A stretch of DNA of 64,000 nucleotides from Oscillospiraceae bacterium HV4-5-C5C (GTDB lineage: Bacteria; Bacillota; Clostridia; Saccharofermentanales; Fastidiosipilaceae): contig JAAVLZ010000002.1 in the NCBI GenBank assembly GCA_012034405.1, forward strand, positions 1-64,000, in the 5' to 3' direction. The notes under the pieces were generated by a model that was not told where the DNA came from, ran no database searches, and saw only the letters and a list, made by a program, of their open reading frames with translations. Shown in pieces: positions 44,341-53,274 of the stretch; position 1 is the first letter of the stretch, and each line of letters starts with the position of its first letter. The translations under genes were made by a program, and so were the position numbers.

Positions 44341-45933
44341 ATGACGATTGAGGAAATGACCACTGCCTTGAATCAGGGGGATACGGCGCTGGGGATTGAG
44401 CTTGGCTCCACCCGTATTAAGGCGGTCCTGCTCGGACCGGACCAGCAGCCCATAGCTCAAGGCAGCAGCTCTTGGGAAAACCAATATAAGCAGGGCCTTT
44501 GGACTTATGATCTGACGGATGCCTGGTCAGGCCTGCAGCAGGCGTATGCTAAGCTGCGGCAAAATGTGCGGGAGCAGTATGGCGTCTCCCTGCGCAAGAT
44601 CGGCGCGCTGGGTATTTCCGCCATGATGCACGGTTATCTGCCTTTTGACAGTGCGGGCCGCTTACTGATGCCGTTCCGTACCTGGCGGAATACCAATACC
44701 GGCCCGGCGGCGGCGGCTTTATCGGAGCTCTTTGATTTCAATATTCCGCTGCGCTGGAGCATAGCTCATCTGGAGCAGGCCATGCTCAATCAGGAGGAGC
44801 ATGTGGCCAGACTGGCTTCAATTAATACGCTGGCCGGCTATATTCACTGGCAACTCAGCGGCCGAAGAGTCCTGGGCGTGGGGGACGCGTCCGGCGTCTT
44901 CCCGATTGACGCGGAAAGCGGCGATTATGACCGCAGGATGTTAGCTGCATTCAGGGCGCATATTAAAGACCGCGGTTATAGCTGGGACATTCTGCAGCTG
45001 CTGCCGCAGGTCCTGCCTGCCGGCGCTGACGCCGGAAGCCTGACGTCTGAGGGCGCAGCTCTGATAGACCCCAGCGGGGAACTGGAGCCAGGCGTTCTGA
45101 TGGCGCCGCCTGAGGGGGACGCGGGTACAGGGATGGTGGCCACGGATTCAGTCGCGCCTCGTACGGGCAATGTTTCTGCCGGTACGTCCATATTTGCTAT
45201 GGTTGTCCTTGAAAAACCGCTTTCCAGGCCGTATCCGGAGATTGATATGGTCACGACGCCTGACGGTTTACCTGTAGCCATGGTGCATTGCAACAACTGT
45301 ACCTCTGATCTGAATGCTTGGGCGGATATCTTTGCTCAGGTAGGCGACTTGATGGGCATGAAACTCGATTATGATCAGCTCTTTCCCAAGCTGTACCGTA
45401 AAAGCCTGGAGGGCGAGCCGGACGCCGGCGGCCTGATGGTCTGCAATTTCCTGTCCGGTGAGCCGGTGGTCGGACTGGCGGAGGGGCGTCCGCTGGTAGT
45501 CAGACGGCCGGATTCACAGTTTAATCTGGCCAATTTCATGCGGGCACAGCTATACTCAGCTCTGGCCTCGCTGGTCCTGGGTATGGAAACCCTGCAGCGG
45601 GAGTCGGTGCAAATTGACCGGCTGACCGGCCATGGCGGCTTATTCAAGACGCCGGGGGTGGGACAGCGCTATCTGGCAGCCGCAACCGGTTCCCCGGTGG
45701 TCACGCTGAAGACGGCAGGGGAAGGTGGCGCTTATGGTATGGCGCTGCTGGCAGCTTTCAGGCGCAGCCCATTGCGACAATCGCTTGCGGAATTCCTGAC
45801 CCGGGACGTTTTTGCCGGTCAGGAGGAGCAGCCCCTGCAGCCGGACCCCACAGACCAGGAAGGATTTGCGGCATTTCTGCAACGCTATAAAGCTGCGCTG
45901 CCGGTAGAGCAAGTGGCGGTGGACTGCCTTTGA
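44341..45933 (+). CDS. FGGY family carbohydrate kinase
   Basis: FGGY sugar kinase, 530 residues. ATP/sugar-site motifs LGIELGSTRIKAVLLG (residues 18-33), WENQYKQGLWTYDL, GISAMMHGYLPFD, PFRTWRNTNT, LAGYIHWQLSGRRVLGVGDASGVFPID, and the C-terminal RLTGHGGLFKTPGVGQRYLAAATGSPV and AGEGGAYGMALLAAF. This version is the Firmicutes subfamily with the MMHGYLPF and WRNT motifs often near L-arabinose, L-fucose or ribulose genes; the exact ketose cannot be set. ATG 44341 has AAAAGGAGCGG upstream. Flanked by GH88 and, after a 70-bp gap, the trp promoter. Confidence 0.87.
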   Translation: MTIEEMTTALNQGDTALGIELGSTRIKAVLLGPDQQPIAQGSSSWENQYKQGLWTYDLTDAWSGLQQAYAKLRQNVREQYGVSLRKIGALGISAMMHGYLPFDSAGRLLMPFRTWRNTNTGPAAAALSELFDFNIPLRWSIAHLEQAMLNQEEHVARLASINTLAGYIHWQLSGRRVLGVGDASGVFPIDAESGDYDRRMLAAFRAHIKDRGYSWDILQLLPQVLPAGADAGSLTSEGAALIDPSGELEPGVLMAPPEGDAGTGMVATDSVAPRTGNVSAGTSIFAMVVLEKPLSRPYPEIDMVTTPDGLPVAMVHCNNCTSDLNAWADIFAQVGDLMGMKLDYDQLFPKLYRKSLEGEPDAGGLMVCNFLSGEPVVGLAEGRPLVVRRPDSQFNLANFMRAQLYSALASLVLGMETLQRESVQIDRLTGHGGLFKTPGVGQRYLAAATGSPVVTLKTAGEGGAYGMALLAAFRRSPLRQSLAEFLTRDVFAGQEEQPLQPDPTDQEGFAAFLQRYKAALPVEQVAVDCL

Positions 45934-46004
45934 ATTCAGGTCAGGATTGTTTCAGAATGTTTATGTTCCTGTGACCGCTTAAGCTTGTGAAACCAAACAG
46001 CCGC

Positions 46005-46033
46005 TTGACAGCGGTTGTCAGGGCTAGTACTAT
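46005..46033 (+). promoter_or_regulatory. Sigma-A-type promoter of the trp operon
   Basis: TTGACA (46005-46010, perfect -35) and TACTAT (46028-46033, four of six -10 matches) with a 17-base spacer. It lies just upstream of the T-box leader and would drive trpEGDCFBA. Confidence 0.75.
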
Positions 46034-46049
46034 AGGCGCAACCTAATAA

Positions 46050-46337
46050 ACCGTTGAGGCGGAGATAAAGGCAGGCCAGTACCTACAGAGAGCCCGGTTA
46101 GCTGAGATTCGGGTGGCATACAGTTTGTCAAATGGACCGCTGAGGGTGCAGTGAAAAGGTTTTATAGCCTGAGTATTCTGTAACGTTGTGGCTCACGTCA
46201 GTAGTCAGGGATATGTCAGTATCCTGTAAAGAGCACGGCACCAGGCCGTGAAGCAAGGTGGCACCGCGGATCAGCAGCCCAAAATGGTAAGCAATTCGCC
46301 CTTGACAGATGATATGGTTCTGTCAGGGGCGTTTTTT
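46050..46337 (+). ncRNA. T-box riboswitch, tRNA-Trp specific
   Basis: Leader RNA of the trp operon. The conserved T-box core AAGGTGGCACCGCGG is at 46255-46269. A Stem I region with the AG-rich AGAGAGCCCGG segment precedes it, and AAATGGACC at 46130-46138 is a candidate specifier loop, with TGG (Trp codon) at 46133-46135 followed by ACC as is usual. The terminator CGCCCTTGACAGA / TCTGTCAGGGGCG (13 bp, one wobble) with T6 spans 46297-46337. Uncharged tRNA-Trp should pair with the specifier and the T-box and prevent termination. The 5' limit is estimated. Confidence 0.9.
46297..46337 (+). terminator. Conditional terminator of the T-box leader
   Basis: 13-bp stem with a 9-base loop followed by TTTTTT, 34 bases before the trpE start. 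It is competed by the antiterminator that includes the T-box core. Confidence 0.88.
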
Positions 46338-46370
46338 ATGTGTCCTTCTGACAGCAGCCAGGGGGAGTAT

Positions 46371-47840
46371 ATGAAATATTATCCGGACTTAGCCAAGATT
46401 GAGGCACTCGCTGCAGAGGGGCAGTACCGCGTGGCGCCATTATGCTGTGACATCCTTTCGGATGTACGGACGCCCATAGAGGTCCTGAGGGCCCTAAAAA
46501 ACGTATCCGAACACTGTTACATGCTGGAAAGCGTCAGCGGCGGAGAAAAATGGGGCCGCTATACCTTTTTGGGCTATCAGCCCAAGCTTGAGGTTACCTG
46601 TAAAGATGGCTGGTTGCAGATAGGCGATCGTGGCTTGCAGACCAATCATCCGGAGCAGTATCTGCGAGAGCTCCTCCGTGAGCACCGCAGCCCCAGGCTG
46701 GAGGGCCTGCCCACCTTTACCGGTGGTCTGGTCGGCTATTTTTCCTATGATTATCTGAAATATTTTGAACCAGGCATTGATTTGGAAGCGGCGGATACAG
46801 AGGGCTTCAAGGACTTTGATCTGATGCTCTTTGATCAGGTCATTGCCTTTGATAACCTGCGCCAGGTGATTGTGCTGCTGACCAATCTGGACCTCAGCCA
46901 GCCAGTGGCGCAGACATACGCCCGCGGCGTTGAGAAGCTGGAGCAGATGGCCCGGCTGATTCGCCAGGGTGAGCCCAAAGCTGAAGAACCGGGTCGGTTG
47001 CGAGGCGAGCTGAAACCGCTTTTTGACCAGACCAGCTACTGTGCTATGGTTCGTCAGGTTAAGGAATATATCCGCCAGGGTGACTTGTTTCAGCTGGTGT
47101 TGTCCAACCGCCTGTCTGCGCCTTACGAAGGCAGTCTGCTGAACTGCTACAGGGCATTAAGAGTATTGAATCCTTCGCCCTACATGTTCTATTTTTCCGG
47201 TTTGGATGTTGAAGTGGCGGGTGCTTCCCCGGAAACGCTGGTTAAGCTTGAAAACGGCGTGCTACATACCTTTCCGCTGGCCGGTACCAGGCCGCGGGGT
47301 AAAACGGAAGCGGAGGATCTGGCGCTGGAACAAGCGCTGCTGGCAGATGAAAAAGAACTGGCCGAGCATAATATGCTGGTTGATCTGGGACGGAATGATC
47401 TGGGGAAGATCTCTGATTTTGGCACAGTGGAGGTTGAGCAGCTGCACCTGATTGAGCGCTTTTCACATGTCATGCACATTGGTTCAACGGTGAAAGGCAG
47501 ATTGCGGGAGGACTGCGACGCGCTGGACGCGATCGCCGCGGTCCTGCCTGCGGGCACTTTGTCCGGCGCGCCTAAACTCAGAGCTTGTCAGCGGATCCGG
47601 GAGCTGGAAAACAATAAGCGCGGCATATATGGCGGTGCGATCGGCTACCTTGATTTTACCGGCAATCTTGATACCTGCATTGCTATCCGCATTGCATACA
47701 AAAAGAACGGACAGGTCTTTATCCGCAGCGGCGCCGGTATTGTGGCTGACTCCGTGCCAGAAACCGAGTATCAGGAATGCATTAATAAAGCAGCCGCCGT
47801 GGTGCTGGCACTGCAGGAAGCAGAGGTGGCAGGACTATGA
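46371..47840 (+). CDS. trpE: Anthranilate synthase component I
   Basis: Converts chorismate to anthranilate with TrpG supplying ammonia. 489 residues. N-terminal half with YTFLGYQPKLEV and GLVGYFSYD; the chorismate core has DLFQLVLSNRL, GASPETLVKLENG, PLAGTRPRG, DEKELAEHNMLVDLGRNDLGKI, and GAPKLRACQRIRELE. The Trp-feedback site LLESxSGG is present in the form MLESVSGGEKWGRYTFLG. ATG 46371 is chosen for the GGGGGAG; the frame runs back through the T-box to 46248 but that is leader RNA. Overlaps trpG by four bases. Confidence 0.97.
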   Translation: MKYYPDLAKIEALAAEGQYRVAPLCCDILSDVRTPIEVLRALKNVSEHCYMLESVSGGEKWGRYTFLGYQPKLEVTCKDGWLQIGDRGLQTNHPEQYLRELLREHRSPRLEGLPTFTGGLVGYFSYDYLKYFEPGIDLEAADTEGFKDFDLMLFDQVIAFDNLRQVIVLLTNLDLSQPVAQTYARGVEKLEQMARLIRQGEPKAEEPGRLRGELKPLFDQTSYCAMVRQVKEYIRQGDLFQLVLSNRLSAPYEGSLLNCYRALRVLNPSPYMFYFSGLDVEVAGASPETLVKLENGVLHTFPLAGTRPRGKTEAEDLALEQALLADEKELAEHNMLVDLGRNDLGKISDFGTVEVEQLHLIERFSHVMHIGSTVKGRLREDCDALDAIAAVLPAGTLSGAPKLRACQRIRELENNKRGIYGGAIGYLDFTGNLDTCIAIRIAYKKNGQVFIRSGAGIVADSVPETEYQECINKAAAVVLALQEAEVAGL

Positions 47841-48505
47841 TTTTACTGATTGATAACTATGACAGCTTTTCCTATAACCTCTATCAGATGGAAGGTGAAA
47901 TTGAACCGGATATAACGGTGGTCCGTAACGACCAGCTGACCGTGGCTGATATCAGAGCCCTGAAGCCGGAAGGTATTATTATTTCGCCCGGACCGGGACG
48001 ACCGGAAGATGCCGGTATGATTGTTGAGCTGGTCCGGCAGCTGGCCCTGGAAATTCCGATTTTGGGCGTTTGCCTGGGACATCAGGCCATTTGCCTGGCT
48101 TTAGGAGGCGAAGTGACTTATGCCAAACGGCTGATGCACGGCAAAGCGTCTCAGATTTGTCCGGATCTCAGAAGTCCCGTCTTTGCCAGCTGCTCGCCGC
48201 AGATTCAGGTGGGCCGTTATCATTCACTGGCTGTCCGGGAAAGCAGTCTGCCCCCCTGCCTGAGGGTGACTGCCAGAGCGGAGGACGGCGAGGTCATGGC
48301 GGTGGAGCATACCAGCGCTTTGGTCTATGGCCTGCAATTTCATCCCGAATCCATTTTGACGCCCGAGGGGGGCCGGATTTTGCGGCAATTCACTCGTTTA
48401 GCCAGACACCACACCAGTCAGAGTCAGCCAGTACGGGGCGGAGCCAGTGACTTTGAGACCCATAGCAATCAACAAGCTACGCTTGGAAAAGGAGAGACAG
48501 CATGA
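47837..48505 (+). CDS. trpG: Anthranilate synthase component II (glutamine amidotransferase)
   Basis: Class I glutamine amidotransferase, 222 residues. Catalytic Cys in GVCLGHQAI, and His-Glu in LQFHPESIL; oxyanion region [12 protein letters not shown]. The C-terminal 35 residues after HPES, RRL..., [20 protein letters not shown], are a non-conserved tail. ATGA overlap with trpE upstream and trpD downstream. It makes anthranilate with TrpE; no separate pabA is in the window. Confidence 0.96.
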   Translation: MILLIDNYDSFSYNLYQMEGEIEPDITVVRNDQLTVADIRALKPEGIIISPGPGRPEDAGMIVELVRQLALEIPILGVCLGHQAICLALGGEVTYAKRLMHGKASQICPDLRSPVFASCSPQIQVGRYHSLAVRESSLPPCLRVTARAEDGEVMAVEHTSALVYGLQFHPESILTPEGGRILRQFTRLARHHTSQSQPVRGGASDFETHSNQQATLGKGETA

Positions 48506-49518
48506 TAAAAGACGCAATTGTCAAAATCGTAAGCAAGCAGGATCTGACCTTTGATGAGGCATATCAGGTCATGAATGAAATCATGAACGGGGAGACAACC
48601 GCGGTGCAGAACGCAGCCTTTTTGGCGGCGCTGTCCACCAAGAGTACCAAGGCGGAGACGATTGAAGAAATAGCCGGCTGCGCCGCGGCTATGCGCGAGC
48701 ACGCACTCAGGGTTCCGAATGATCTGGACCTGATGGACATTGTGGGGACCGGCGGCGACAATGCCCAGAGCTTTAATATCTCCACCACCGCGGCTCTGGT
48801 CGCCGCAGCCGGTGGGGTTAAGGTCGCAAAACATGGTAACCGGGCAGCGTCTTCCCGCAGTGGGACGGCTGACTGCCTGGAAGCGCTGGGGGTAAACATC
48901 AATCAAAGCCCGGAAAAATGTCTGCAGCTGTTGAAGGATATAGGCATCTGTTTCTTCTTTGCTCAGATGTACCATAGCTCCATGAAGTATGTTGGCCCGA
49001 TCCGGAAGGAGCTGGGATTCAGGACAGTATTCAATATCCTGGGTCCGCTGACCAATCCCGCGGCCCCGCGCCGCCAGCTCCTGGGTGTGTATGATGAATA
49101 CCTGGTTGAGCCGTTGGCTCACGTGCTGCAGCAGCTGGGCGTCCGGCGGGCGCTGGTAGTTTATGGTCAGGACAAGCTGGATGAGATTTCGCTCAGCGCT
49201 CCTACCACATATTGCGAGCTCCGTGACGGCCAGTTTATGACCGGGGTTATTAAGCCGGAGGATTTTGGCCTGGCCCGTGCCGGTAAACAAGAGCTGACCG
49301 GCGGCAGCCCTGCTGAGAACGCCCGGATTACCCGCTCCATATTGGCCGGAGCCAAGGGTCCTAAACGGGATACTGTGTTGCTTAACAGCGGCGCGGCTTT
49401 GTATCTGGGGGATAAGGCTGAGAGTATTGGCCAGGGGATTGAAGCAGCGCGCCACCTGATTGATTCCGGCCAGGCGGCGGCAAAGCTGGAGGCCTTTATC
49501 CAGGCCTCCCAGGAGTAA
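48502..49518 (+). CDS. trpD: Anthranilate phosphoribosyltransferase
   Basis: Second step of tryptophan synthesis: transfers PRPP ribose to anthranilate. 338 residues. PRPP-binding [24 protein letters not shown] (residues 79-102), [21 protein letters not shown], and [33 protein letters not shown] are all present. RBS AAAAGGAGAG overlaps the trpG tail. ATGA overlap with trpG; 3-bp gap to trpC. Confidence 0.97.
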   Translation: MIKDAIVKIVSKQDLTFDEAYQVMNEIMNGETTAVQNAAFLAALSTKSTKAETIEEIAGCAAAMREHALRVPNDLDLMDIVGTGGDNAQSFNISTTAALVAAAGGVKVAKHGNRAASSRSGTADCLEALGVNINQSPEKCLQLLKDIGICFFFAQMYHSSMKYVGPIRKELGFRTVFNILGPLTNPAAPRRQLLGVYDEYLVEPLAHVLQQLGVRRALVVYGQDKLDEISLSAPTTYCELRDGQFMTGVIKPEDFGLARAGKQELTGGSPAENARITRSILAGAKGPKRDTVLLNSGAALYLGDKAESIGQGIEAARHLIDSGQAAAKLEAFIQASQE

Positions 49519-49521
49519 CAG

Positions 49522-50454
49522 ATGGAAACCATTCTGCAGCAGTTAGCCGGGGCGGCTGGCGCCCGGGTGGCCAGAGACCAGCAACAGCGAAGTTTAGCGC
49601 AGCTGCAGTTACTTTGCCGGCTGGAGGGACCGCCCGGAGCGCCCTTCCGCTTTGAGCAGCAACTGCGGCAGGCCGCGGGCGGACTGGCTTTTATCTGTGA
49701 AGTCAAAAAAGCTTCGCCGTCTAAGGGCGTGATCTCACCAGACTTCCCTTACCTGGACATTGCCGGCGCCTATGAAGCCGCCGGAGCGGATGCGTTATCC
49801 TGCCTGACTGAACCCCGGTGGTTTTTGGGCAGCGATCAGATTTTTGAGCAGATCCGCCGGCAAGTGACGCTTCCTATGCTGCGTAAGGATTTTACGGTTG
49901 ATGTTTATCAGATCTATCAGGCCAGGCTGATGGGAGCTGACGCAGTGCTGCTGATCTGCGCCCTGCTGGACGAAGCTACACTGGCCGCTTGGCTGGAAGT
50001 TTGTGAGGAGCTGGGCCTGACAGCTCTGGTGGAAGCGCATGACCAGGCAGAGATCAGAATGGCGGTGACGGCCGGTGCCAGGGTGATCGGGGTCAATAAC
50101 CGCAATCTCAGAGACTTTTCAGTTCATCAGGATAACTGCCTGCGCCTCAGAGACCTGGTCCCGCCGGACCGTGTCTTTGTGGCTGAAAGCGGCATCCAGG
50201 GACCGGAAACCGTTGCGGCGTTAGCAGCTGCCGGGGTTGATGCCCTGCTGATCGGCGAAGCCTTCATGCGCGCTCCGGATCCCGGGGCGTTGCTGGCGAC
50301 GTTTCGCCAGGCCGGTGCTGGCGCCAGACCACCGGTGGCTGCGGGCAGCGGCGGTCCGGGAACATCAGAGCCGGGAGCGTCAGAGCCGGAAACTTCAGAG
50401 CCGGGAGCGTCAGAGCCGGGAGACTCAGAGCTGGGAGACTCAGAAAGCTCATGA
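49522..50454 (+). CDS. trpC: Indole-3-glycerol phosphate synthase with repetitive C-terminal tail
   Basis: TIM-barrel enzyme closing the indole ring. 310 residues, of which about 265 are the domain: FICEVKKASPSKGVIS with the catalytic Lys, LSCLTEPRWFLGS, LRKDFTVD, VIGVNNRNLRDFSV and VFVAESGIQGPE. The last 35 residues are a low-complexity tail with SEPGA/SEPGD units, encoded by a 15-bp tandem repeat (50359-50448). The tail follows the last helix and is not part of the fold. It overlaps trpF by four bases (ATGA). CAGGAG precedes ATG 49522. Confidence 0.96.
   Translation: METILQQLAGAAGARVARDQQQRSLAQLQLLCRLEGPPGAPFRFEQQLRQAAGGLAFICEVKKASPSKGVISPDFPYLDIAGAYEAAGADALSCLTEPRWFLGSDQIFEQIRRQVTLPMLRKDFTVDVYQIYQARLMGADAVLLICALLDEATLAAWLEVCEELGLTALVEAHDQAEIRMAVTAGARVIGVNNRNLRDFSVHQDNCLRLRDLVPPDRVFVAESGIQGPETVAALAAAGVDALLIGEAFMRAPDPGALLATFRQAGAGARPPVAAGSGGPGTSEPGASEPETSEPGASEPGDSELGDSESS
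50359..50448 (+). repeat. 15-bp tandem repeat encoding the TrpC tail
   Basis: About six units of a 15-bp motif of the type CCGGGAGCGTCAGAG, with some substitutions, coding repeated SEPGA/SEPET/SEPGD at the end of trpC. All units keep the frame, so expansion or contraction would only lengthen or shorten the tail. Confidence 0.85.
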
Positions 50455-51110
50455 CCGGGATTAAGCTTTGTGGGCTGACAAGACCGCAGGATATAGCGGC
50501 AATCAACGGCCTGAAGGCTGATTGGGCAGGCTTTGTGCTGGCGCCAGGCAGCCGCCGGACGGTGACACCTGGACAACTGCAGCAACTACACCGGCAACTG
50601 AATGCAGATATCAAGGCTGTAGGGGTTTTTCAGAATCAGCCGCTGCCCCTGCTGCTCAGCCTGCTAAAGAAGGGTTGGCTGGACATAGCCCAGCTGCACG
50701 GTCAGGAAGATTTTGCTTATGTCAGCCGCCTGCGGCAGCAAAGCGGTAAACCGGTCATTCAGGCCTTTAATATCCGGACGGCGGAGGATTTGCGGCGGGC
50801 AGCTCAAAGCCCGGCTGATTGGGTCTTGTTGGATGCGGTCAGTCCCGGCAGCGGTCAGTGTTTTGATTGGAGCTGGCTGCAATCCTTTGAGCGGCCCTAC
50901 TTTTTGGCCGGTGGCCTGAATCCGGATAATGTGGCGGAGGCAGTCAGGGTACTGCGGCCCTTTGCCGTTGATGTAAGCTCAGGTATTGAATGCGAGGGCC
51001 ACAAGGACCCTGAAAAAATGAAACAGTTTGTGAGCGCCGTTCGCCTGGCTGAGCAGGCCGCGGGACCGGCAGGGTTGGCTGGCCAGCCAACAGAAAGATA
51101 CGAGGAATGA
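50451..51110 (+). CDS. trpF: Phosphoribosylanthranilate isomerase
   Basis: Amadori rearrangement of PRA to CdRP, TIM barrel, 219 residues. The catalytic Cys is in [11 protein letters not shown] (residue 6 region), the Asp and other motifs in [18 protein letters not shown] and [15 protein letters not shown]. The last 15 residues, [16 protein letters not shown], are an Ala/Gly/Pro tail beyond the barrel. Overlaps trpC by 4 bases; 4 bp before trpB. Confidence 0.96.
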   Translation: MTGIKLCGLTRPQDIAAINGLKADWAGFVLAPGSRRTVTPGQLQQLHRQLNADIKAVGVFQNQPLPLLLSLLKKGWLDIAQLHGQEDFAYVSRLRQQSGKPVIQAFNIRTAEDLRRAAQSPADWVLLDAVSPGSGQCFDWSWLQSFERPYFLAGGLNPDNVAEAVRVLRPFAVDVSSGIECEGHKDPEKMKQFVSAVRLAEQAAGPAGLAGQPTERYEE

Positions 51111-51114
51111 GCGT

Positions 51115-52305
51115 ATGAGTCATCCACAAAGCCGCTTTGGCATTCACGGCGGACAATATATCCCTGAGACCTTGATGAACGCCTGTATTGAATTGGAAAA
51201 AGCTTATAACTACTACAAAGTGGATCCAGACTTTCAGCGGGAACTGAATGAGCTGCTGAATGATTATGCCGGCCGTCCGTCCAGATTATACTATGCGGCC
51301 AAAATGACCAGAGACCTGGGCGGAGCTAAAATCTACCTTAAACGGGAGGACCTCAACCACACTGGCGCCCATAAGATTAATAACGTACTGGGCCAGGCGC
51401 TGCTGGCCAAAAAAATGGGGAAAACCCGCCTCATCGCGGAAACCGGCGCCGGCCAGCATGGTGTGGCCACCGCCACCGCCGCGGCGCTGATGGATATGGC
51501 GTGCGTGGTCTTTATGGGTCAGGAGGATACCGTCCGTCAGGCACTCAATGTCTACCGTATGCGGCTGCTGGGCGCGACCGTGGTGCCGGTGACCAGTGGG
51601 ACCGCTACTTTGAAAGATGCCGTCTCAGAAGCGATGCGGGAGTGGACCCGGCGGATTGACGATACCCACTATTGTCTGGGATCGGTGATGGGTCCGCATC
51701 CCTTTCCGACCATGGTGCGGGATTTTCAGGCCGTGATCTCTCAGGAGATACGCCAGCAGCTGCTGGAACGGGAGGGACGGCTGCCTGACGCGGTGCTGGC
51801 CTGTGTCGGCGGCGGCTCCAATGCCATCGGGTCCTTCTATCATTTTATCAATGATCCCACCGTACGACTGATCGGCTGCGAAGCTGCCGGCCGGGGTGTC
51901 GATACCACGGAAACCGCGGCTACGATCGCCACGGGCCGGCTGGGTATCTTTCATGGCATGAAATCCTACTTCTGCCAGGATCAGTACGGCCAGATTGCGC
52001 CGGTATATTCCATTTCAGCTGGCCTGGACTATCCTGGTGTGGGACCGGAACATGCTTATCTGCATGACATTGGCCGGGCAGAGTATGTGCCGGTCACAGA
52101 TGAAGAAGCAGTGGAGGCTTTTGAGTATTTGTCCAGGACAGAAGGCATTATTCCCGCGATTGAATCCGCGCACGCGGTGGCCTATGCCATGAAGTTAGCG
52201 CCCAAAATGCGGCCGGATCAATTGCTGGTCATCACCATTTCCGGCCGGGGCGACAAAGACTGCGCAGCGATTGCGCGATATAGGGGGGAAGATATTCATG
52301 AGTAA
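51115..52305 (+). CDS. trpB: Tryptophan synthase beta subunit
   Basis: PLP enzyme condensing indole with serine, 396 residues. The PLP Lys is in [20 protein letters not shown], the substrate loop in [18 protein letters not shown], and the phosphate-binding glycines in [12 protein letters not shown]. It is the TrpB1 type ([21 protein letters not shown] start), which works with TrpA in an alpha2-beta2 complex. GAGG before ATG 51115. Overlaps trpA by 8 bases. Confidence 0.97.
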   Translation: MSHPQSRFGIHGGQYIPETLMNACIELEKAYNYYKVDPDFQRELNELLNDYAGRPSRLYYAAKMTRDLGGAKIYLKREDLNHTGAHKINNVLGQALLAKKMGKTRLIAETGAGQHGVATATAAALMDMACVVFMGQEDTVRQALNVYRMRLLGATVVPVTSGTATLKDAVSEAMREWTRRIDDTHYCLGSVMGPHPFPTMVRDFQAVISQEIRQQLLEREGRLPDAVLACVGGGSNAIGSFYHFINDPTVRLIGCEAAGRGVDTTETAATIATGRLGIFHGMKSYFCQDQYGQIAPVYSISAGLDYPGVGPEHAYLHDIGRAEYVPVTDEEAVEAFEYLSRTEGIIPAIESAHAVAYAMKLAPKMRPDQLLVITISGRGDKDCAAIARYRGEDIHE

Positions 52306-53077
52306 CATAGCGCAGGCCTTTGCTCACGGCAAAGCCTTTATTCCATTTATTACCTGCGGGGATCCGGACCTGGACACGACAGCTGCTCTGGTGAAAGGGA
52401 TGGCTGACGCGGGGGCAGACCTGATTGAGCTGGGTATACCGTTTTCAGATCCGACTGCGGAAGGGCCGGTTATTCAGGAAGCTAACCTGAGAGCGCTGCA
52501 AGGTGGCGTGACCACGGACAAAATTATCAGCATGGTGCGGACCTTAAGAAAGACTGTCAAGATTCCGCTGGTTTTCATGACCTACGCCAATGTGGTCTTT
52601 TCCTATGGCTCAGAGCGCTTTATCCGGACTTGCGCTGAGCTGGGTATGGACGGCCTGATCTTGCCGGATGTCCCTTATGAAGAAAAAGAAGAGTTCAGGC
52701 CACTGTGCCAGCAATATGGTCTGGACCTGATTTCGATGATCGCTCCGACTTCAGAGGACAGGATCGCGATGATCGCGCGGGAAGCCAGCGGCTTCATCTA
52801 TATCGTTTCCAGTCTGGGTGTCACCGGGGAACGCAGCCAGATCAGTACGGACATAAACCCGCTGACTGAAGCGATCCGCAAGGTCAGCCAGACGCCCTGC
52901 GCCGTAGGCTTTGGTATATCTACCCCTGAACAGGCCAGGACGATGGCTGCCCAGGCCGATGGCGCTATAGTAGGGTCTGCTATTGTGCGCCAGATTGCCC
53001 GCTATGGAAAAGACGCTTTGCCCCCGGTAACTGAATTTGTGCGGGAGATGAAACAAGCGGTCCGGAGTTTATCATAG
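52298..53077 (+). CDS. trpA: Tryptophan synthase alpha subunit
   Basis: Cleaves indole-3-glycerol phosphate to indole. 259 residues. Catalytic Glu/Asp in [19 protein letters not shown], and [17 protein letters not shown] for the phosphate loop, then [14 protein letters not shown] 52298 is preceded by GGGGGGAAG; the frame is open from 52271 inside trpB. Last gene of the seven-gene trp operon; the order E-G-D-C-F-B-A is the full pathway from chorismate. Confidence 0.97.
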   Translation: MSNIAQAFAHGKAFIPFITCGDPDLDTTAALVKGMADAGADLIELGIPFSDPTAEGPVIQEANLRALQGGVTTDKIISMVRTLRKTVKIPLVFMTYANVVFSYGSERFIRTCAELGMDGLILPDVPYEEKEEFRPLCQQYGLDLISMIAPTSEDRIAMIAREASGFIYIVSSLGVTGERSQISTDINPLTEAIRKVSQTPCAVGFGISTPEQARTMAAQADGAIVGSAIVRQIARYGKDALPPVTEFVREMKQAVRSLS

Positions 53078-53274
53078 TCTTGTCAATTCGTTCTGCTATA
53101 TATGCAGAATAATAGTTAGCAATAAGCAACGACTAAGGCTTGGACAATGAACAGAGATTGTATAGATTGTTGAATAATAGCTTGACGCTGCCAGGCGAAT
53201 AAGCCAAGATTATAACGGTAGAATTCATTTTGTACCGGGTGACAGCCCGCTGCAGAATAAAGAAAGAGGCCGTT
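53078..53274. other. Intergenic region between trpA and feoAB
   Basis: About 200 bp. A small inverted repeat TTCTGC/GCAGAA at 53091-53109 has no T-run, so the end of the trp transcript is unclear. A TTGGAC-15-TATAGA pair is a weak promoter candidate for feoAB. No Fur box was found. Confidence 0.35.

Noticed and set aside
48469-49455. 328-codon open frame on the minus strand over trpD
   Set aside because: It is the antisense of a certain trpD gene, has no ribosome binding site or family resemblance, and arises from codon bias in the real frame.
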